Origin: Amaranthus tricolor
Lineage: Eukaryota; Streptophyta; Magnoliopsida; Caryophyllales; Amaranthaceae
DNA length: 64,000 nucleotides
Direction: 5' to 3'
NCBI RefSeq assembly: GCF_026212465.1
Contig: NC_080057.1
Coordinates: 11,088,521-11,152,520 of the forward strand
The position numbers and the translations under genes are program-made. Below are positions 1 to 13,659 of the stretch, in pieces (position 1 is the stretch's first letter; each line of letters starts with the position of its first letter). The notes under the pieces were generated by a model. The model saw only the letters and a list, made by a program, of their open reading frames with translations, did not search any database and had not been told where the DNA came from.

Positions 1-1408
<1,408 letters not shown>

Positions 1409-1660
1409 CACTAGTGGAAAAAATTGTATTTGCTGCTCATCATTTGCTGCGGTTTTTGTGTATTAGCAGCCAAAAGTAGGAAAATGTATTAGAAAAAAAA
1501 TATACTTTAATTTTTGTGGTTGTGCCTTTGACCGCAGCAAATTAGCTAGCATCATGCTCTAATTGCTCCGATTTTTCCCCAACCGCAGCAAATACTTCTT
1601 CAAAGTTGATTAATTGTTCCGGTTTTTCCACAACCGCAGCAAATAACGCTTCAAAATTAG
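1409..1660. repeat. Left terminus and subterminal repeats of X
   Basis: After the 15-bp inverted repeat come several degenerate copies of TTTGCTGCGG and its complement CCGCAGCAAAT at 20-60 bp spacing (for example near 1445, 1530, 1580, 1635), in both orientations. En/Spm elements carry such subterminal arrays as binding sites for the TnpA protein; that these sites do so is inferred. The copies in opposite orientation could form hairpins. Confidence 0.85.
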
Positions 1661-3196
1661 ATTAATTGCTCCAATTTTGTTATTTTGTTAAAACCCGCCA
1701 TTTTCTTAATTTTTTATTCGCATATCTTCTCAAATACGTTATACAGTTTGCTTTGTTCTTCATTGAAAAAACGCTTCATCTTCATCTTCATCTTCATTTG
1801 CTTCGTTCGTCTTCTACATCTTCACAAACGTATAAGATTAAGCATCAAGATCATTTGTGTTCGTTTCTTGTGTTCATCTTCATTTTCACAAACGCTGTTA
1901 TTCATTTGCTGTTATTCATCATTCTTGTTGCTGTTCTTGTTGCTTCTGTTCATCTACTGTACATCATCAAACTTGTGTTCTAAAGGTAAATCCTTGCTTA
2001 TGTTCTTGTTCATCATCAAACTTCGAATTTTCATAAACCTACTTGTTGCTTCTGTTTTGTTGCCGTTCTTGTTGCTTCTGTTCTTGTAAATGTTCTTGTT
2101 GCTTCTGTTCATCTACTGTACCTGTGATAAATATCTAAAAAAAACCTAAATTAATTACTTTATTTTTATTTTGAACCAACTTCGAATTTTGTTGCTGTTC
2201 ATCGAATATAATTATGTTTCTGTTCATCTTCTGTTCTTGTAAAAATCTTGTTGTTGTTCTTGTTGCTTATTCTGTTCTTGTTGCTGTTGTCTAAATGCTA
2301 AATACAAGTAATTTAAGTTAAAAACGAAAAACTATTAAGAAAGATGCACAATATATAATTTAGAATGGAAATGGAATAAGTTGATAAAACTCATGACTAA
2401 AGGAATTAGAAATATGAAAAGAATTTATTCATTCACTAATAAAATTAGAAAAGGAATTTGGAATTGAAATCTATGTCGTCTTAAATCTGAAATCCAAGTA
2501 TTAAGTTCTAAAAGTTTGTAAAAGAATAAACAAAGACAATTTTATGCTATCTTAAATAGTTTATAATTTTGTAATTCAAAGTTTTTGAAATTTTATAATC
2601 AAACAATTTAATATATAGAGATTTTATAATCAAAAAATTAATATATAGAAAGTTGATTCTTGTATCAGCTAAAGAGTAAAAATAACTTTTTACGTAAATT
2701 TTCTAAAACGATTTTCGTCTAATCTTTACTTTTCTTAGTTTACCCAATAATCTAAAACTAATAGCTATGAGTGAGACAATAATGATTCAAACATTAATAA
2801 ACACATTATCATCCGAAACTTTCATCCATCGATTCATGATTGAGGTATGTATTAACTTTTGAACTAGCTAGCTTAGAATAATAATCTTTAACATTAACTT
2901 GAAAAGTCCTTTTCTATTGTTTAATTTAATTACCATTAAACCACTTAATCTTAACTGAAATTAAATTTCGTGATGCTCACTTCTAACATGACTAGAGCCC
3001 TTTTCAAGAAGAATTATCCATTAATATAAATTCAGATGTGTGTGGTTTTTAAGTTTTAAATTTATCGTAATTTTTTAAATTTGTGTTAAATGAATGATTA
3101 TTACTTAATTTTGTGGTTAGTTAGAGTTCGTTAAGTATATATGTTTAAAAGTTGTGTATTAATTTTGTTTTGAATCAATTAATCACACTAATTAGG
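1661..3196 (+). promoter_or_regulatory. Leader/promoter region of X upstream of the transposase
   Basis: This 1.5-kb stretch has no convincing gene. Its first part (1740-2300) is rich in cttcatcttc and ttgttgctgtt runs, like the leaders of W, V and C2 (seen there as gaagatgaag on the plus strand). Short frames at 1666-1983 and 1685-2089 are low-complexity translations of these runs. The rest to 3196 is AT-rich with no feature I recognise. A promoter role is inferred from position. Confidence 0.45.
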
Positions 3197-6100
3197 ATGA
3201 CAAACGATCGTTCTTGGATGTATGGAAGCATTGAATCGTCGGAATTTATTGATGGCGTATTAGAATTTTGTAGTATTGCGGTTGAACATCAAGTTAGGAC
3301 GAGGGGAGTTGGTTTTTATTGCCCATATGTCAGTTGTGGCAATGTATCAAAGGTAGATAGTGTTGATATTCTTAGGGAGCACATACTTCGACGTGGGTTT
3401 AGGCCTCAATATCATGTTTGGGTTTGGCATGGTGAGGAGGGAGTTTACAAAGAGAAAAGTGTTGTTGAGGACGTCAATAATGTGGCCGATGTCAATGAGG
3501 ATGTAGTAGATCATGTTGATGGGTATGAGACAGATGAAGAGAATGTCGATGAGGATGTGGATCGTGTTGATGAGATGATGGAGGGAGTCGAGGACGAGTT
3601 AGGAAAATGTCCTCGTGTTTTTGACTTGTTGACAGAGGCTTCTCAAAAGCCTTTGTACCCTGGATGTACAAAGTTCACCAAACTAACAGCAGTGTTGACA
3701 ATTTTCAACATTAAGTCAATGTTCAATTGGAGTGACGCTAGTTTCACAATGTTATTAGAAGCGTTAGGTGAGATGCTTCCTGAGGGAAATGAACTTCCTA
3801 AGTCGACATATTATGCCAAAAAGCTCATGTGTCCTTTCGGCTTAGAGTACCAGAAGATTCATGCGTGTCCGAATGATTGTGTGTTGTATCGGAATGAAAA
3901 CGAGAACTTAGAAGAGTGTCCCAGGTGTAGGTTATCGCGCTACAAGTGTAAAGGGGCTCGGGATGCTAAAGGGCCCCCGGCTAAGGTATTGTGGTATCTT
4001 CCAATAATACCTAGATTCAAGCGCTTGTTTTCTATATAGAAAGATGCGTTAAATTTGAGGTGGCATGCAGATAGGGTGAAGAAAGGTCACTTGCTCACAC
4101 ATCCATCTGATTCTCCAAAGTGGAAGAGTATTGATAGGTTGCATAAGACTTTTGGGGATGAGATTCGTAATTTAAGGCTTGGACTGTGTACGGATGGAAT
4201 GAACCCATTCGGCAATCTTAGTTCTCAACATAGTACTTGGCTGGTACTTTTAGTGATCTATAATTTGCCACCTTGGTTGTGTATGAAGCGTAAGTACATA
4301 ATGCTTTCGCTTCTTATCTCGGGTCCTAAACAACCTGGCAATGACATAGATGTGTATCTTACACCTCTCATTAAGGATTTGAGAAAGATGTGGGATGAAA
4401 GCGTTTCAGTGTTTGATGCATATGCTAATGAGGATTTCACCTTGCGTGCAATGCTTTTATGCACCGTTAATGATTTTCCGGCATATGGCAACTTATCGGG
4501 GTATAAGAACAAAGGGAAGAAAGCATGCCCAATATGTATCGATGACATGGAATCCACGTGGATTCCTAAGTGCAAACACGTATTCATGCACCATCGAAAG
4601 TTCCTCCCACGAGACCACCAATATCGTAAGAAGAAGAAGTTGTTCAACGGGGAGGTTGAGGACCGTGTAGCTCGTCGACCGTTGACCGGTTATGAGGTTT
4701 ATGAACAGGATAAGGGAGTTGAGACTGTATTTCGTACAACGGGGCAAGTGCAAGGGGGTGAAGACCGATTATGGAAAAAAGAATCAATCTTTTGGAAGCT
4801 TCCATATTGGAGAGATCTACAGGTTAGGCATTGTCTTGACGTTATGCCATACTCGGGACTCTCATGTACATTCCGAGTAAGACAAAAGATGTTAGGGCCG
4901 TGCGAGATTGGTTTGAATGTAAGGGTCTTCGTCCGGAGTTGTGGGCACATGTTAAGGTGAGTAAGAAAAGAAATAGAGCTGATAAAGTTGGTGGCAGTAA
5001 GAAGAAGATGAGTAATGACAAAGTTTATTTGCCTCTAGCTTGCTACACATTGTCCAAAGCAGAGAACCGGACATTTTGTGAGTGTTTGTATGGCATTAAG
5101 CTTCCGTCTGGGTACTCATCCAACATGAAGAGATTTGTGAGCCTAAATGGTGAGCTGAAGTTGGTAAGCATGAAATCTCACGATTGCCATGTAATGATGC
5201 AAGTGTTCTTACCAATTACAATCCATGGAATACTACCAAAACATGTGAGATATGCTATTACCGAGCTATGTTCGTTCTTCAACACAATTTGTAGTAAAGT
5301 TCTTGATCCCTTTAAACTTGATGCACTTCAACTCGACGTGATTATAACTTGATGCAAGTTTGAGATGTATTTTCCACCTTCTTTCTTTGACATAATGGTT
5401 CATCTTATTGTCCATCTTGTTCGTGAGATCAAGCTTTTGGGTCCAGTTTTTTAAGGTGGTGTTATCCTTTTGAAAGACACATGGGTGTTTTACAAAACAA
5501 GGTGAGGAATCCAGCACAACCCGAGGGGAGTATGATTCAAGGCACTATGAGCGATGAGATTAGTAACTTTATAGCCGAGTATTTGGCCATGGCAAAGCCT
5601 ATTGGAATTCCCACCTCTAGACATGAAGGAAGGCTTGAGGGAAAAGGAACAATTGGCTCCAAATCGGTCACACCTCCTCGAGAAAGCCTTCTACAAGCAC
5701 ACTTGTTTGTGTTGCATCATATTCCGGAAGTTCATCCTTTTTTGAGTGAGCATTTTGATATATTGTGCGCAAAACATCCTTCTAAAGGGGATAGGGCATT
5801 GATGCGGTTGCATAACAAGACGTTTATTAATTGGTTTCATAATCAAGTAATATGCGAAGAACTCAAGGGTGTATCCGAAATTGTTAAGTGGTTAGCTTTT
5901 GGTCTTCGTGATGATGTCAACAAATATGAGGGTTACGATGTCAATGGCTTCACATTTTGGACTGAGGGTCAAGACAAGAAGTCATCGTATCTACAGAATA
6001 GTGGGGTTTCTATTTTGGCGTCATCTACATTTTACGCGAGTGCGAAGGATCAAGCGCCGGTTGATGCTAAATTGGTATACTACGGGCGGGTACATGAAAT

Positions 6101-6491
6101 ATGGGAGCTTGACTACTCTACTTTCAATATTGGTCTTTTCAAATGTAAGTGGGTAGATAATAATCGACGATGCATTAAAAATGACGACCCTTGTGGATTT
6201 ACTCTTGTAGACTTAGCTCGTTTGCGTGATAGTGAGGATTCATTCATACTAGCTACACAAGCCAAGCAAGTATTCTACATTGTCGACCCGTCTGATAAAA
6301 AATGGTCTATTATTGTACCGGGAAAAAGAAGTATCCTTGGTATAGGTGATGTTGAGGATGAGGAAGAATATGATGATTTTGAAGACTGGCCTCCCTTTAT
6401 CTATCCAAAATCAGTGGATCAAGATGATGTAGATGATGTAGATGTTGGTTATATGCGTGTAGATCACACGGAAGGAATACATTTGAATTAA
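3197..6491 (+). pseudogene. TNP2-type CACTA transposase (TNPD), broken
   Basis: The start is ATG 3197 (TNDRSWMYGS), conserved in copies C2 and V'. In order I see an N-terminal segment with cysteine pairs (FYCPYVSCGN), an acidic linker (DEENVDEDVDRVDE), the conserved block KSTYYAKKLMCPFGLEYQKIH with CPNDC and CPRC motifs, and the TNP2 core (RWHADRVKKG, YNLPPWLCMK, GNDIDVYL, KACPICIDD). After that come a DUF4218-like part (HDCHVMMQVFLPI, then FPPSFFDIMVHL) and a DUF4216-like C-terminus (LFKCKWVD, FILATQAKQVFYI). Lesions are a TAG at 4037-4039 where copy V' has AAG, a roughly 25-bp deletion near 4848 relative to V that shifts the frame, a TGA at 5350-5352 (TTA in V'), and a one-base loss in the T run near 5450. 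The reading frame resumes after each lesion and ends at TAA 6489-6491. The protein would cut and rejoin element ends in the nucleus. The family call is firm. Confidence 0.93.
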
Positions 6492-6519
6492 GTGATTCAC
6501 AAGGTATGAATTTAAATCT

Positions 6520-6625
6520 TTTTAAAGTTTTTTTGGCACTTGGTTTGTTTTGCATGAAACATTGCACATAACACTATTTGTTATATATTATTGTGTTGAA
6601 CGTATTAGAATTGTTTGTCATATTC
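6520..6625 (+). repeat. Single 169-bp-family unit in the transposase/tnpA spacer
   Basis: The spacer after the transposase stop carries ggcacttggtttgttttgca, then cataacactatttg and ttattgtgttgaac. This is recognisably one degenerate unit of the 169-bp repeat found in the protease intron. The same spacer in V (17540-18000) and V' (52600-53040) holds three units. This matters because it shows the repeat is native to the element at two positions. Confidence 0.7.
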
Positions 6626-9600
6626 TTAATATTACTTAGCTTATGTTCTAATATATTTCTATTCATACGCTTTCAGGTACTGATATACAATGCATTTATT
6701 CAGAGACGAAATTGTCCCCGAGATTGAGACCTCGGATAATGAGCATCGTAGTAATGACAGCGAAGAAGACCAAATGGTGAGATACGAGCGTATGGCTGAA
6801 GACGCTCCACCGATTGACAATGATTTTGAAACTGAAGACGCCCCACCAATGGATGCTCTCAGCACTACCAGTAAGAAAAGAAAAAGGCGAGGTCCTACCA
6901 AAAACCTCAAAGTCACAGAACCCATGCATTTGGAATACAATGCATTGGGTCAACCCTGCGGAAAATGGCGTAGGCAACATGGAAAACAAGTGGGTCTATG
7001 TATCCGCAAGCTTTCCATATTGCACGCATGGAACGAGGTTCCAGAGGGTTTGAAGAACTCTCTATGGCATGATACTATGGTAAGCAACTTTACTATTTTT
7101 ACTCATTTATTTTCATTTTAAAATTAATTTGATTGATAGTAATAGTAATAAATATAAATTTTTTTTGTAGAATGTTTTCCACATCGAGAGCGATGAGGAC
7201 AAGAAGACTGTTTTTCTTTCAGCTGTTGCTGAAAGATTTAGAGATTTCAAATCCAAGCTAGTAACTGGCTGGATTACGAAGAGTCGTGCCCGTACGACCA
7301 AAAAGGTCAAAACGGGAAATGAAGGTGGAGAGCAAGCACCTTCGAAGATGCCCTACGAAATATGGGGTCACATATCGAAGAGGGATTGGGAGGCCTTTGT
7401 TGCCAAAAGAACAACTCCCATAGAAGTTGTAAGTATCTCATATTATATTATAGTTTACCAATTTGAATTTACTTCTTTTGATTCAGTCATTAAACTAATA
7501 CATGACATTCGATTTCTATTGATTAATTAGGAAAAGCGTGGTAAAGCTTCTGATTCTGCAAGCAAAAGGAAGTTTTACCATCGCTTAGGCCAGAAAACGT
7601 ACGATGAGGTCCGAAAAGAGTGGGTGGATGCGGGTTTATACCGCAATCAAAGTTCATCCACGCCCTCATCTACGACTACCTCCGCATCCGTGAATACTCT
7701 TGCTGGAGATCGGGTGCGTGATTGGTATTGCGGGCTTCATCCCCGAGATGCAAGTGGTAAATTTACCATTAATGATCCGGGAACGAAGAAGGTTGCTGAT
7801 GCTGTGGTGAGTTTTGAAATTATTAAGTATATTCTTCATTTGTTTTGTATTCTTTGGCTTTGATGTACTTATACTAATTGCTATATATGTCACTTTTTAT
7901 TTGAACAGATGGGCTGGAAGAAAAAAGAAGCTACGGGGGAGTTCACCCCAAGAGACAATGTTGACGCATCGCATATGGTCTTAGGGAAAGACCACAGTGG
8001 GCAAGTAGTCGGAAAAGGAGGCGTCCGCGTGGGGTTACAGAAGGCATTCGGCAAAGAGTGTGTTGCTACTAAATCCCGAACGGCACTGCGGGAAGAAGCA
8101 GCAACCCTCCGAGCGGAGATTACGAAGGACGTTCTCGCCAAGCTGGCCGCCGTGTTGCAGAAGATGGGAGCACCCATTGTGGACTTGGGAAACCTGATTG
8201 TCGAGGATCAGGAAAGTCAACATGGGGATCCTAACGCTTTGGTCGAGCCAACACCCGAGCCCATTACCCCCGTAGCACCCTAGCTCATTATTAATACCCC
8301 TGAAGGGGAAAACACCACACCGGAGAACATAAACTTCGTTGCTCAAAATTCGAAGCCAACTCCGGAGCCAGTGCTACAGGTACATAATTTTTAAATATAT
8401 AAGCACTTATTAATTTAAATTGTAACGCGTAATTAATATTTTATTATGATGCTTAATATACTAAACGACACAATGTTCAGGAGGCGACTCCTTGTTCTCT
8501 TTTACTGCCTCAGTTAGGTGTTGCTAGTGATGGCGACTTAACTGAGGTTGCATATGGTGTGGCCCAGCCAAATAAAGAGGGCCAAACAGTGCATTTAATG
8601 CCTATTACAAGTGGCCACATTAGTGTGGCCGTGGAGACTATTGTAAAGGGGTTGAAGATTTCTCACTCCCAATTCCAATGCCAGCATGGAGCCTTGAGAA
8701 ACTATCAGATGCCCTAGGTAGTTTCGTCACATGGCCATATGCTTGGGTCCGATTCACTAACATGGTAAAAATCATTTGTACCTTATTTATTTTTTTTTAA
8801 TTGCATGCTCACACTAATTTAATTGTATAAATTGAAATAGCAAAAGAGTCCTAAGAGATCTTGGAGAGAGATTGGTTCCTCAGCAAAGGTGTCGACTGGG
8901 TCAAAGTCGATGCCAAGCACTCCAATTTTGACTGATGAGAAGCTAAAAGATCTCTCTCAAGATTGCAAATGGCTGCATTATTGTGCATCTCGCATAAGTG
9001 AGGAGGACCCAATCATTTTGAACCTGCTGAAGGAGCAATATTGCTTTTTAGAGAGCCCGTTTGTATTTATTAGTCCTAGTGACATCGGGCAATTTTTGAG
9101 AGAAGAGATGCTGAACGTAGCTCTTTTTCATGTCTACATGAGGTGATGTTCATTATCTTACAAGTTAGGCATTGTTGTTTAATTGTTTTAATGACCGAAT
9201 CACTAAAAAAATTCTCTTATTTGTGAGTTTAGTGCGGCTCACGAGGATTTCGGGTAGTAAATATAGAAATGATCCAGATCAGGTCAGAGCATACATTGAG
9301 ACTGCTTTGACTAATTCCCTTGCATCTAAACACACATTCATTCTAGCTCCATATTGGGAAGAGTAAGTTTTATTATTGAAATTGAACTTATCTTTTGATT
9401 TTTAAAGTCACCTAATCTCTAATTTGTTGATTTTAAATTTGTGTTTGTAGTTTGCATTGGATACTTTTGATCATTTGTCCTTTAACGAACACTGTGCACG
9501 TCTTCGACTCATTACAAAAACCTCAAAGCCCACCTCGCAACACAAGATTGAAAGCGTTGTTGAATGCGTACGTAATATTAATTATTTTACCAATTTGATT

Positions 9601-10320
9601 TAATTAAGTGTTATATATATATATATAAATAGTATTACTTTTCCCATGAGTTTCAGCGCAATGAAAAGAGTGCATGGACAAATGGGATCTACATCCAGAG
9701 CCACATTTCCAAAATGGATAGCAAGAAAGGTACACAAATTCGATTTTATGCGTTTTTAAGCGTTTTTGTCTATTTCGCGCGTAAAGTAGGTCAAAATTGG
9801 TTTGTTATGCACGAAACTTCGCACACAAGACTATTTGGCATATATTATTGTGTTGAAATGGTTAGAATTGAAAATAATAGTCATATGCTAGAAATTAGGT
9901 GTTAAGTTGCGATTTTAAGGGTTTTTAAGCGTTTTTGTCAATTTCGAGCGTAAAGTAGGTCAAACATGGTTTGTTATGCACGAAACTTGGCACACAACAC
10001 TATTTGGAATACATTATTGTGTTGAAATGGTTAGAATTGAAAATAATAGTCATATGCTAGAAATTAGGTGTTAAGTTGCGAATTTAAGGGTTTTTAAGCG
10101 TTTTTGTCAATTTCGCGCGTCAAGTAGGTCAAACATGGTTTGTTATGCACGAAACTTGGCACACAACACTATTTGGCATATATTATTGTGTTGAAATGGT
10201 TAGAATTTAAAATAATAGCCATATACTAGAAATTAGAAGTTAAGTTGCGATTTTATGGGTTTTAAAGCGTTTTTTTCAATTGCACGCGTAAAGTCCTCAA
10301 ACTTGGTTTTGATGCGAAAC

Positions 10321-10644
10321 CGGGGCTGATTAAGGCCTTGGTTATGCAAGGATTAATGTTGAGCATAAGCTTTGATTAATGACACAGTCAAAAACTAAAA
10401 ATGATCATGAAAAGAACACGAAACAACCACAAACACATAAACAAAATTCTGATCTAGCAAACTGTCGAGCACCCCTCCTTCAGCTCAGCTTTTAGGAGTC
10501 CACAGGGATTGTTAGAATGGTTTTAGGACCTTGATAGCTAGATCCAAGTACCAATATTCCATTTCCACTTTAGCCTAGGTCCTGGATGCATAGGTTTGGT
10601 CTCCACGTGTCGTGCAAGGTGGTCTGGTCACTAGTTTGCTGCTG
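10321..10644 (+). repeat. 324-bp module, copy 1, between array blocks
   Basis: A non-array sequence beginning cggggctgattaaggccttg and ending near tagtttgctgctg. It shares about 95% identity by eye with 11199-11522. I do not recognise its origin; it has no coding frame of note. Its first bases also occur, inverted, at the edge of W next to the AT microsatellite (1370-1400), so W's array carried it too. Confidence 0.85.
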
Positions 10645-11198
10645 TGTCAATTTCGCGCGTAAAGTAGGTCAAACATGGTTTGTTATGCACGAAAAATGGC
10701 ACACAACACTATTTGGCATATATTATATTGTTGAAATGGTTAGAATTGAAATTAATAGTCATATGCTAGAAATTAGGTGTTAAGTTGCGATTTTAAGGGT
10801 TTTTAAGCGTTTTTGTCAATTTCGCGCGTAAAGTAGGTCAAACATGGTTTGTTATGCACGAAACTTGGCACACAACACTCTTTGGCATATATTATTGTGT
10901 TGAAATGGTTAGAATTGAAAATAATAGTCATATGCTAGAAATTAGAAGTTACGTTGTGATTTTAAGGGTTTTTAAGCGTTTTTGTCAATTTCGCGCGTAA
11001 AGTAGCTCAAGTTTTGTTTGTTATGCACGAAACTTGGCACACAACACTATTTGGCATATATTATTGTGTTGAAATGGTTAGAATTGAAAATAATAGCCAT
11101 ATGCTAGAAATTAGAAGTTAAGTTGCGATTTTATGGGTTTTAAACCGTTTTTTTCAATTTCACGCGTAAAGTACTCAAACTTGGTTTTGATGTGAAAC

Positions 11199-11522
11199 AG
11201 GGGCTGATTAAGGCCTTGGTTATGCAAGGATTAATGTTGTGCATAAGATTTGATTAATGACACAGTCAAAAACTACAAATGATCATGAAAAGAACACGAA
11301 ACAACCACAAACACTTAAACAAAATTCTGATCTAGCAAACTGTCGAGCAACACTCCTTCAGCTCAGCTTCTAGGAGTCCACGGGGATTGTTAGAATGATT
11401 TTAGGACCTTCATAGCTAGATCCAAGTACCAAGATTCCATTTCCACTTTAGCCTAGGTCCTAGATGCATATGTTTAGTCTCTACGTGTCGTGCAAGGTGG
11501 TCTGGTCACTAGTTTGCTGCTT
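11199..11522 (+). repeat. 324-bp module, copy 2, between array blocks
   Basis: Same length as copy 1 and differing from it by scattered substitutions (for example gagcataagc/gtgcataaga, cagggattg/cggggattg). It sits in the same phase of the 169-bp unit, which shows that block plus module was duplicated as one 878-bp piece. Confidence 0.85.
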
Positions 11523-12563
11523 TGTCAATTTCGCGCGTAAAGTATGTCAAATATGGTTTCTTATGCACGAAACTTGGCGCACAACACTATTTGGCATATA
11601 TTATTGTGTTGAAATGGTTAGAATTGATAATAATAGTCATATGCTAGAAATTAGAAGTTAAGTTGCGATTTTAAGGGTTTTTAAGCGTTTTTGTCAATTT
11701 CGCGCGTAAAGTAGGTCAAACATGGTTTGTTATGCACGAAACATGGCACACAACACTATTTAGCTTATATTATTGTGTTGAAATGGTTAGAATTGAAAAT
11801 AATAGTCATATGCTAGAAATTAGAAGTTAAGTTGCGATTTTAAGGGTTTTTAAGCGTTTTTGTCAATTTCGCGCGTAAAGTAGGTCAAACATGGTTTGTT
11901 ATGCACGAAACTTGGCACACAACACTATTTGGCATACATTATTGTGTTGAAATGGTTAGAATTGAAAATAATAGTCATATGCTAGAAATTAGGTGTTAAG
12001 TTGCGATTTTAAGGGTTTTTTAGCGTTTTTGTCAATTTCGCGGGTAAAGTAGCTCAAACTTTGTTTGTTTTGCACGAAACTTAGCACACAACACTATTAG
12101 GTATATATTATTGTGTAGAAGTTGTTAGAATTGAAAATCATAGTCATATTCTAGAATTTACGTGTTAAGTTGCGATTTTATGCGTTTTCAACCGTTTTTG
12201 ACACTAACATCTATTTTCTCTTAGTGCTTTCAACAACCTTCTTCTTCCGTTGACTGCGGCAACTACGCGCTGAAGTATATGGACGATATTATAAATTCCG
12301 TGAAGGACTTTGGAGTCGAAAATATAGATGCCGTAAGTATTTGTTACGTTCTTAATTAAATATATTATTGCTAAAATCTAATGTATATTTCTATATTAAT
12401 ATTTTATTTTAATATTATATATAGGTTTTAAACGACATTCCGAGGGAAACACGCCCTTTGAGAAGTGAAGAGATGCGCGAATTAAAAGACAAGATTGCCG
12501 CGTATCTTGCTAATATTTGTCCTTGATAAATTGTAATTAGTATAGATTATTTTTTATACTTTA

Positions 12564-12663
<100 letters not shown>

Positions 12664-12819
12664 GTACATAATATTATATTATATATACGAGCGAGAGTTT
12701 ATTATTACAAAGAGGTTAATGTTGATTATCTGTGATTATCATTGGATTAATCACTGTTATTACATTGTATTGTTATTGCATTATTATAAGGATAAAACAA
12801 AAAAAGAAAAAAAAAGAGA

Positions 12820-13082
12820 GTTATTTGCTGCGGTTTTGCCCCTGACCGCAGCAAATAACCCTCCTTATTTGCTGCGGTTTTTGCCCCTGACCGCAGCAAA
12901 TAACCCTCCTTATGTGCTGCGGTTTTTGCCCATGACCGCTGCAAATAATGCCCTTATTTGATGCGGTTTTGAACCGCAGCATTTAAAGTAGGACATTTGC
13001 TGCTATCACTATTGCTGGGGGCCAAAACCGCAGCAAATAATGGCAAAAAAAACCGCAGCAAATGAGGTTTTTTCCACTAGTG
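12820..13082. repeat. Right subterminal repeats and terminus of X
   Basis: Paired inverted copies, such as TTTGCTGCGG then CCGCAGCAAAT separated by about 15 bp (12826-12862, 12867-12903, 12910-12950), form perfect or near-perfect stems. The block ends with the 15-bp terminal repeat. These are candidate TnpA-binding sites. Confidence 0.88.
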
Positions 13083-13659
13083 CAAGTTTAAGCTACTTTA
13101 TGTGCAAAAGTGTCAAAAACGGTTAAAAACATATAAAATCTCAACTTAACACGTAATTTCTAGCATATGACTACGATTTTCAATTCTAACCACTTCAACA
13201 CAATAATATATACCAAATAGTGTTGTGTACCAAGTTTCGTGCAAAACAAACACAATTTGAGCTACTTTACGCGCGAAAGTGCCAAAAACGATTAAAAACG
13301 CATAAAATCGCAACTTAACGCGTAATTTCTAGCATATGACTATGATTTTCAATTCTAACCACTTCGACACAATAATATATACCAAATAGTGTTGTGTGCC
13401 AAGTTTCGTGCATAACAAACCAAGTTTGAGCTACTTTACGTGCGAAATTGACAAAAACGCTTAAAAACGCATAAAATCGCAACTTAACACGTAATTTCTA
13501 GCATATGACTTTGATTTACAATTCTAACCACTTCAACACAATAATATATACCAAATAGTGTTGTGTGGCATGTTACGTGCATAACAAACCAAGTTTGAGC
13601 TACTTTACGAGCGAAATTGACAAAAACGATTAAAAACGCATAAAATCGAATTTGTGTAC
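13083..13659 (-). repeat. 169-bp array in intron 9 of W's protease
   Basis: Inverted copies of the same unit as in X. The marker aacacaataatatata (or variant) falls at 13197, 13366 and 13535, again exactly 169 bp apart. It is interrupted on its far side by X. Confidence 0.92.

Larger units (their letters stand above)
9730..12224 (+). repeat. Intron 9 of the protease with 169-bp tandem array (12 units)
   Basis: The marker gcgtaaag (or close variants) falls at 9781, 9950, 10119, 10288, then 10659, 10828, 10997, 11166, then 11537, 11706, 11875 and 12044, where each number is the g of gtaaag. Steps inside a block are exactly 169 bp. Two 324-bp modules separate the blocks, giving an exact 878-bp higher-order period. 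Each unit reads roughly ttttgtcaatttcgcgcg, a tggtttgttatgcacgaaac part and cacaacactatttggcatat. Short frames in the units (WFVMHE..HTTLFGIYY) repeat with the array and have no independent support as genes. Confidence 0.95.
6690..12526 (+). pseudogene. TnpA-like (Transposase_24) / Ulp1 C48 protease fusion gene, broken
   Basis: Predicted exons are 6690-7079, 7171-7428, 7531-7806, 7909-8379, 8481-8764, 8841-9142, 9233-9363, 9451-9567, 9657-9729, 12225-12332 and 12425-12526, all with GT-AG borders; the phases fit throughout. Exons 1-4 resemble the plant Ptta/En/Spm family (RDWEAFVAKR, KRKFYHRLGQKTYDEV, LGKDHSGQVVGKGG). Exon 5 has FVTWPYAWV. Exons 8-11 carry the Ulp1 signature: catalytic His in LHWILLIICP, Asp in VHVFDSL, Cys in SSVDCGNYALKYMDDI, with stop TGA 12524-12526. 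Ulp1 enzymes cleave SUMO-like modifiers; the substrate here is unknown. Lesions are TAG 8281-8283 inside exon 4, a likely one-base loss near 8646, and a 53-bp loss in exon 7 near 9247 relative to W. Two adjacent genes remain possible, but no start or stop separates the halves other than the exon-4 TAG. Confidence 0.82.

Noticed and set aside
4258..4950. Minus-strand frames inside the X transposase
   Set aside because: Shadow frames of the plus-strand transposase, which has clear family motifs.
9714..11661. Recurring 60-65 residue frames (WFVMHE...HTTLFGIYY...HMLEI)
   Set aside because: They repeat with the 169-bp array inside an intron, lack start-site or codon support, and recur on the other strand in W, C2 and W' simply because the array is inverted there.
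9730..12224. CRISPR-like array of regular repeats
   Set aside because: Units are 169-bp head-to-tail repeats without unique spacers, in a plant transposon intron.
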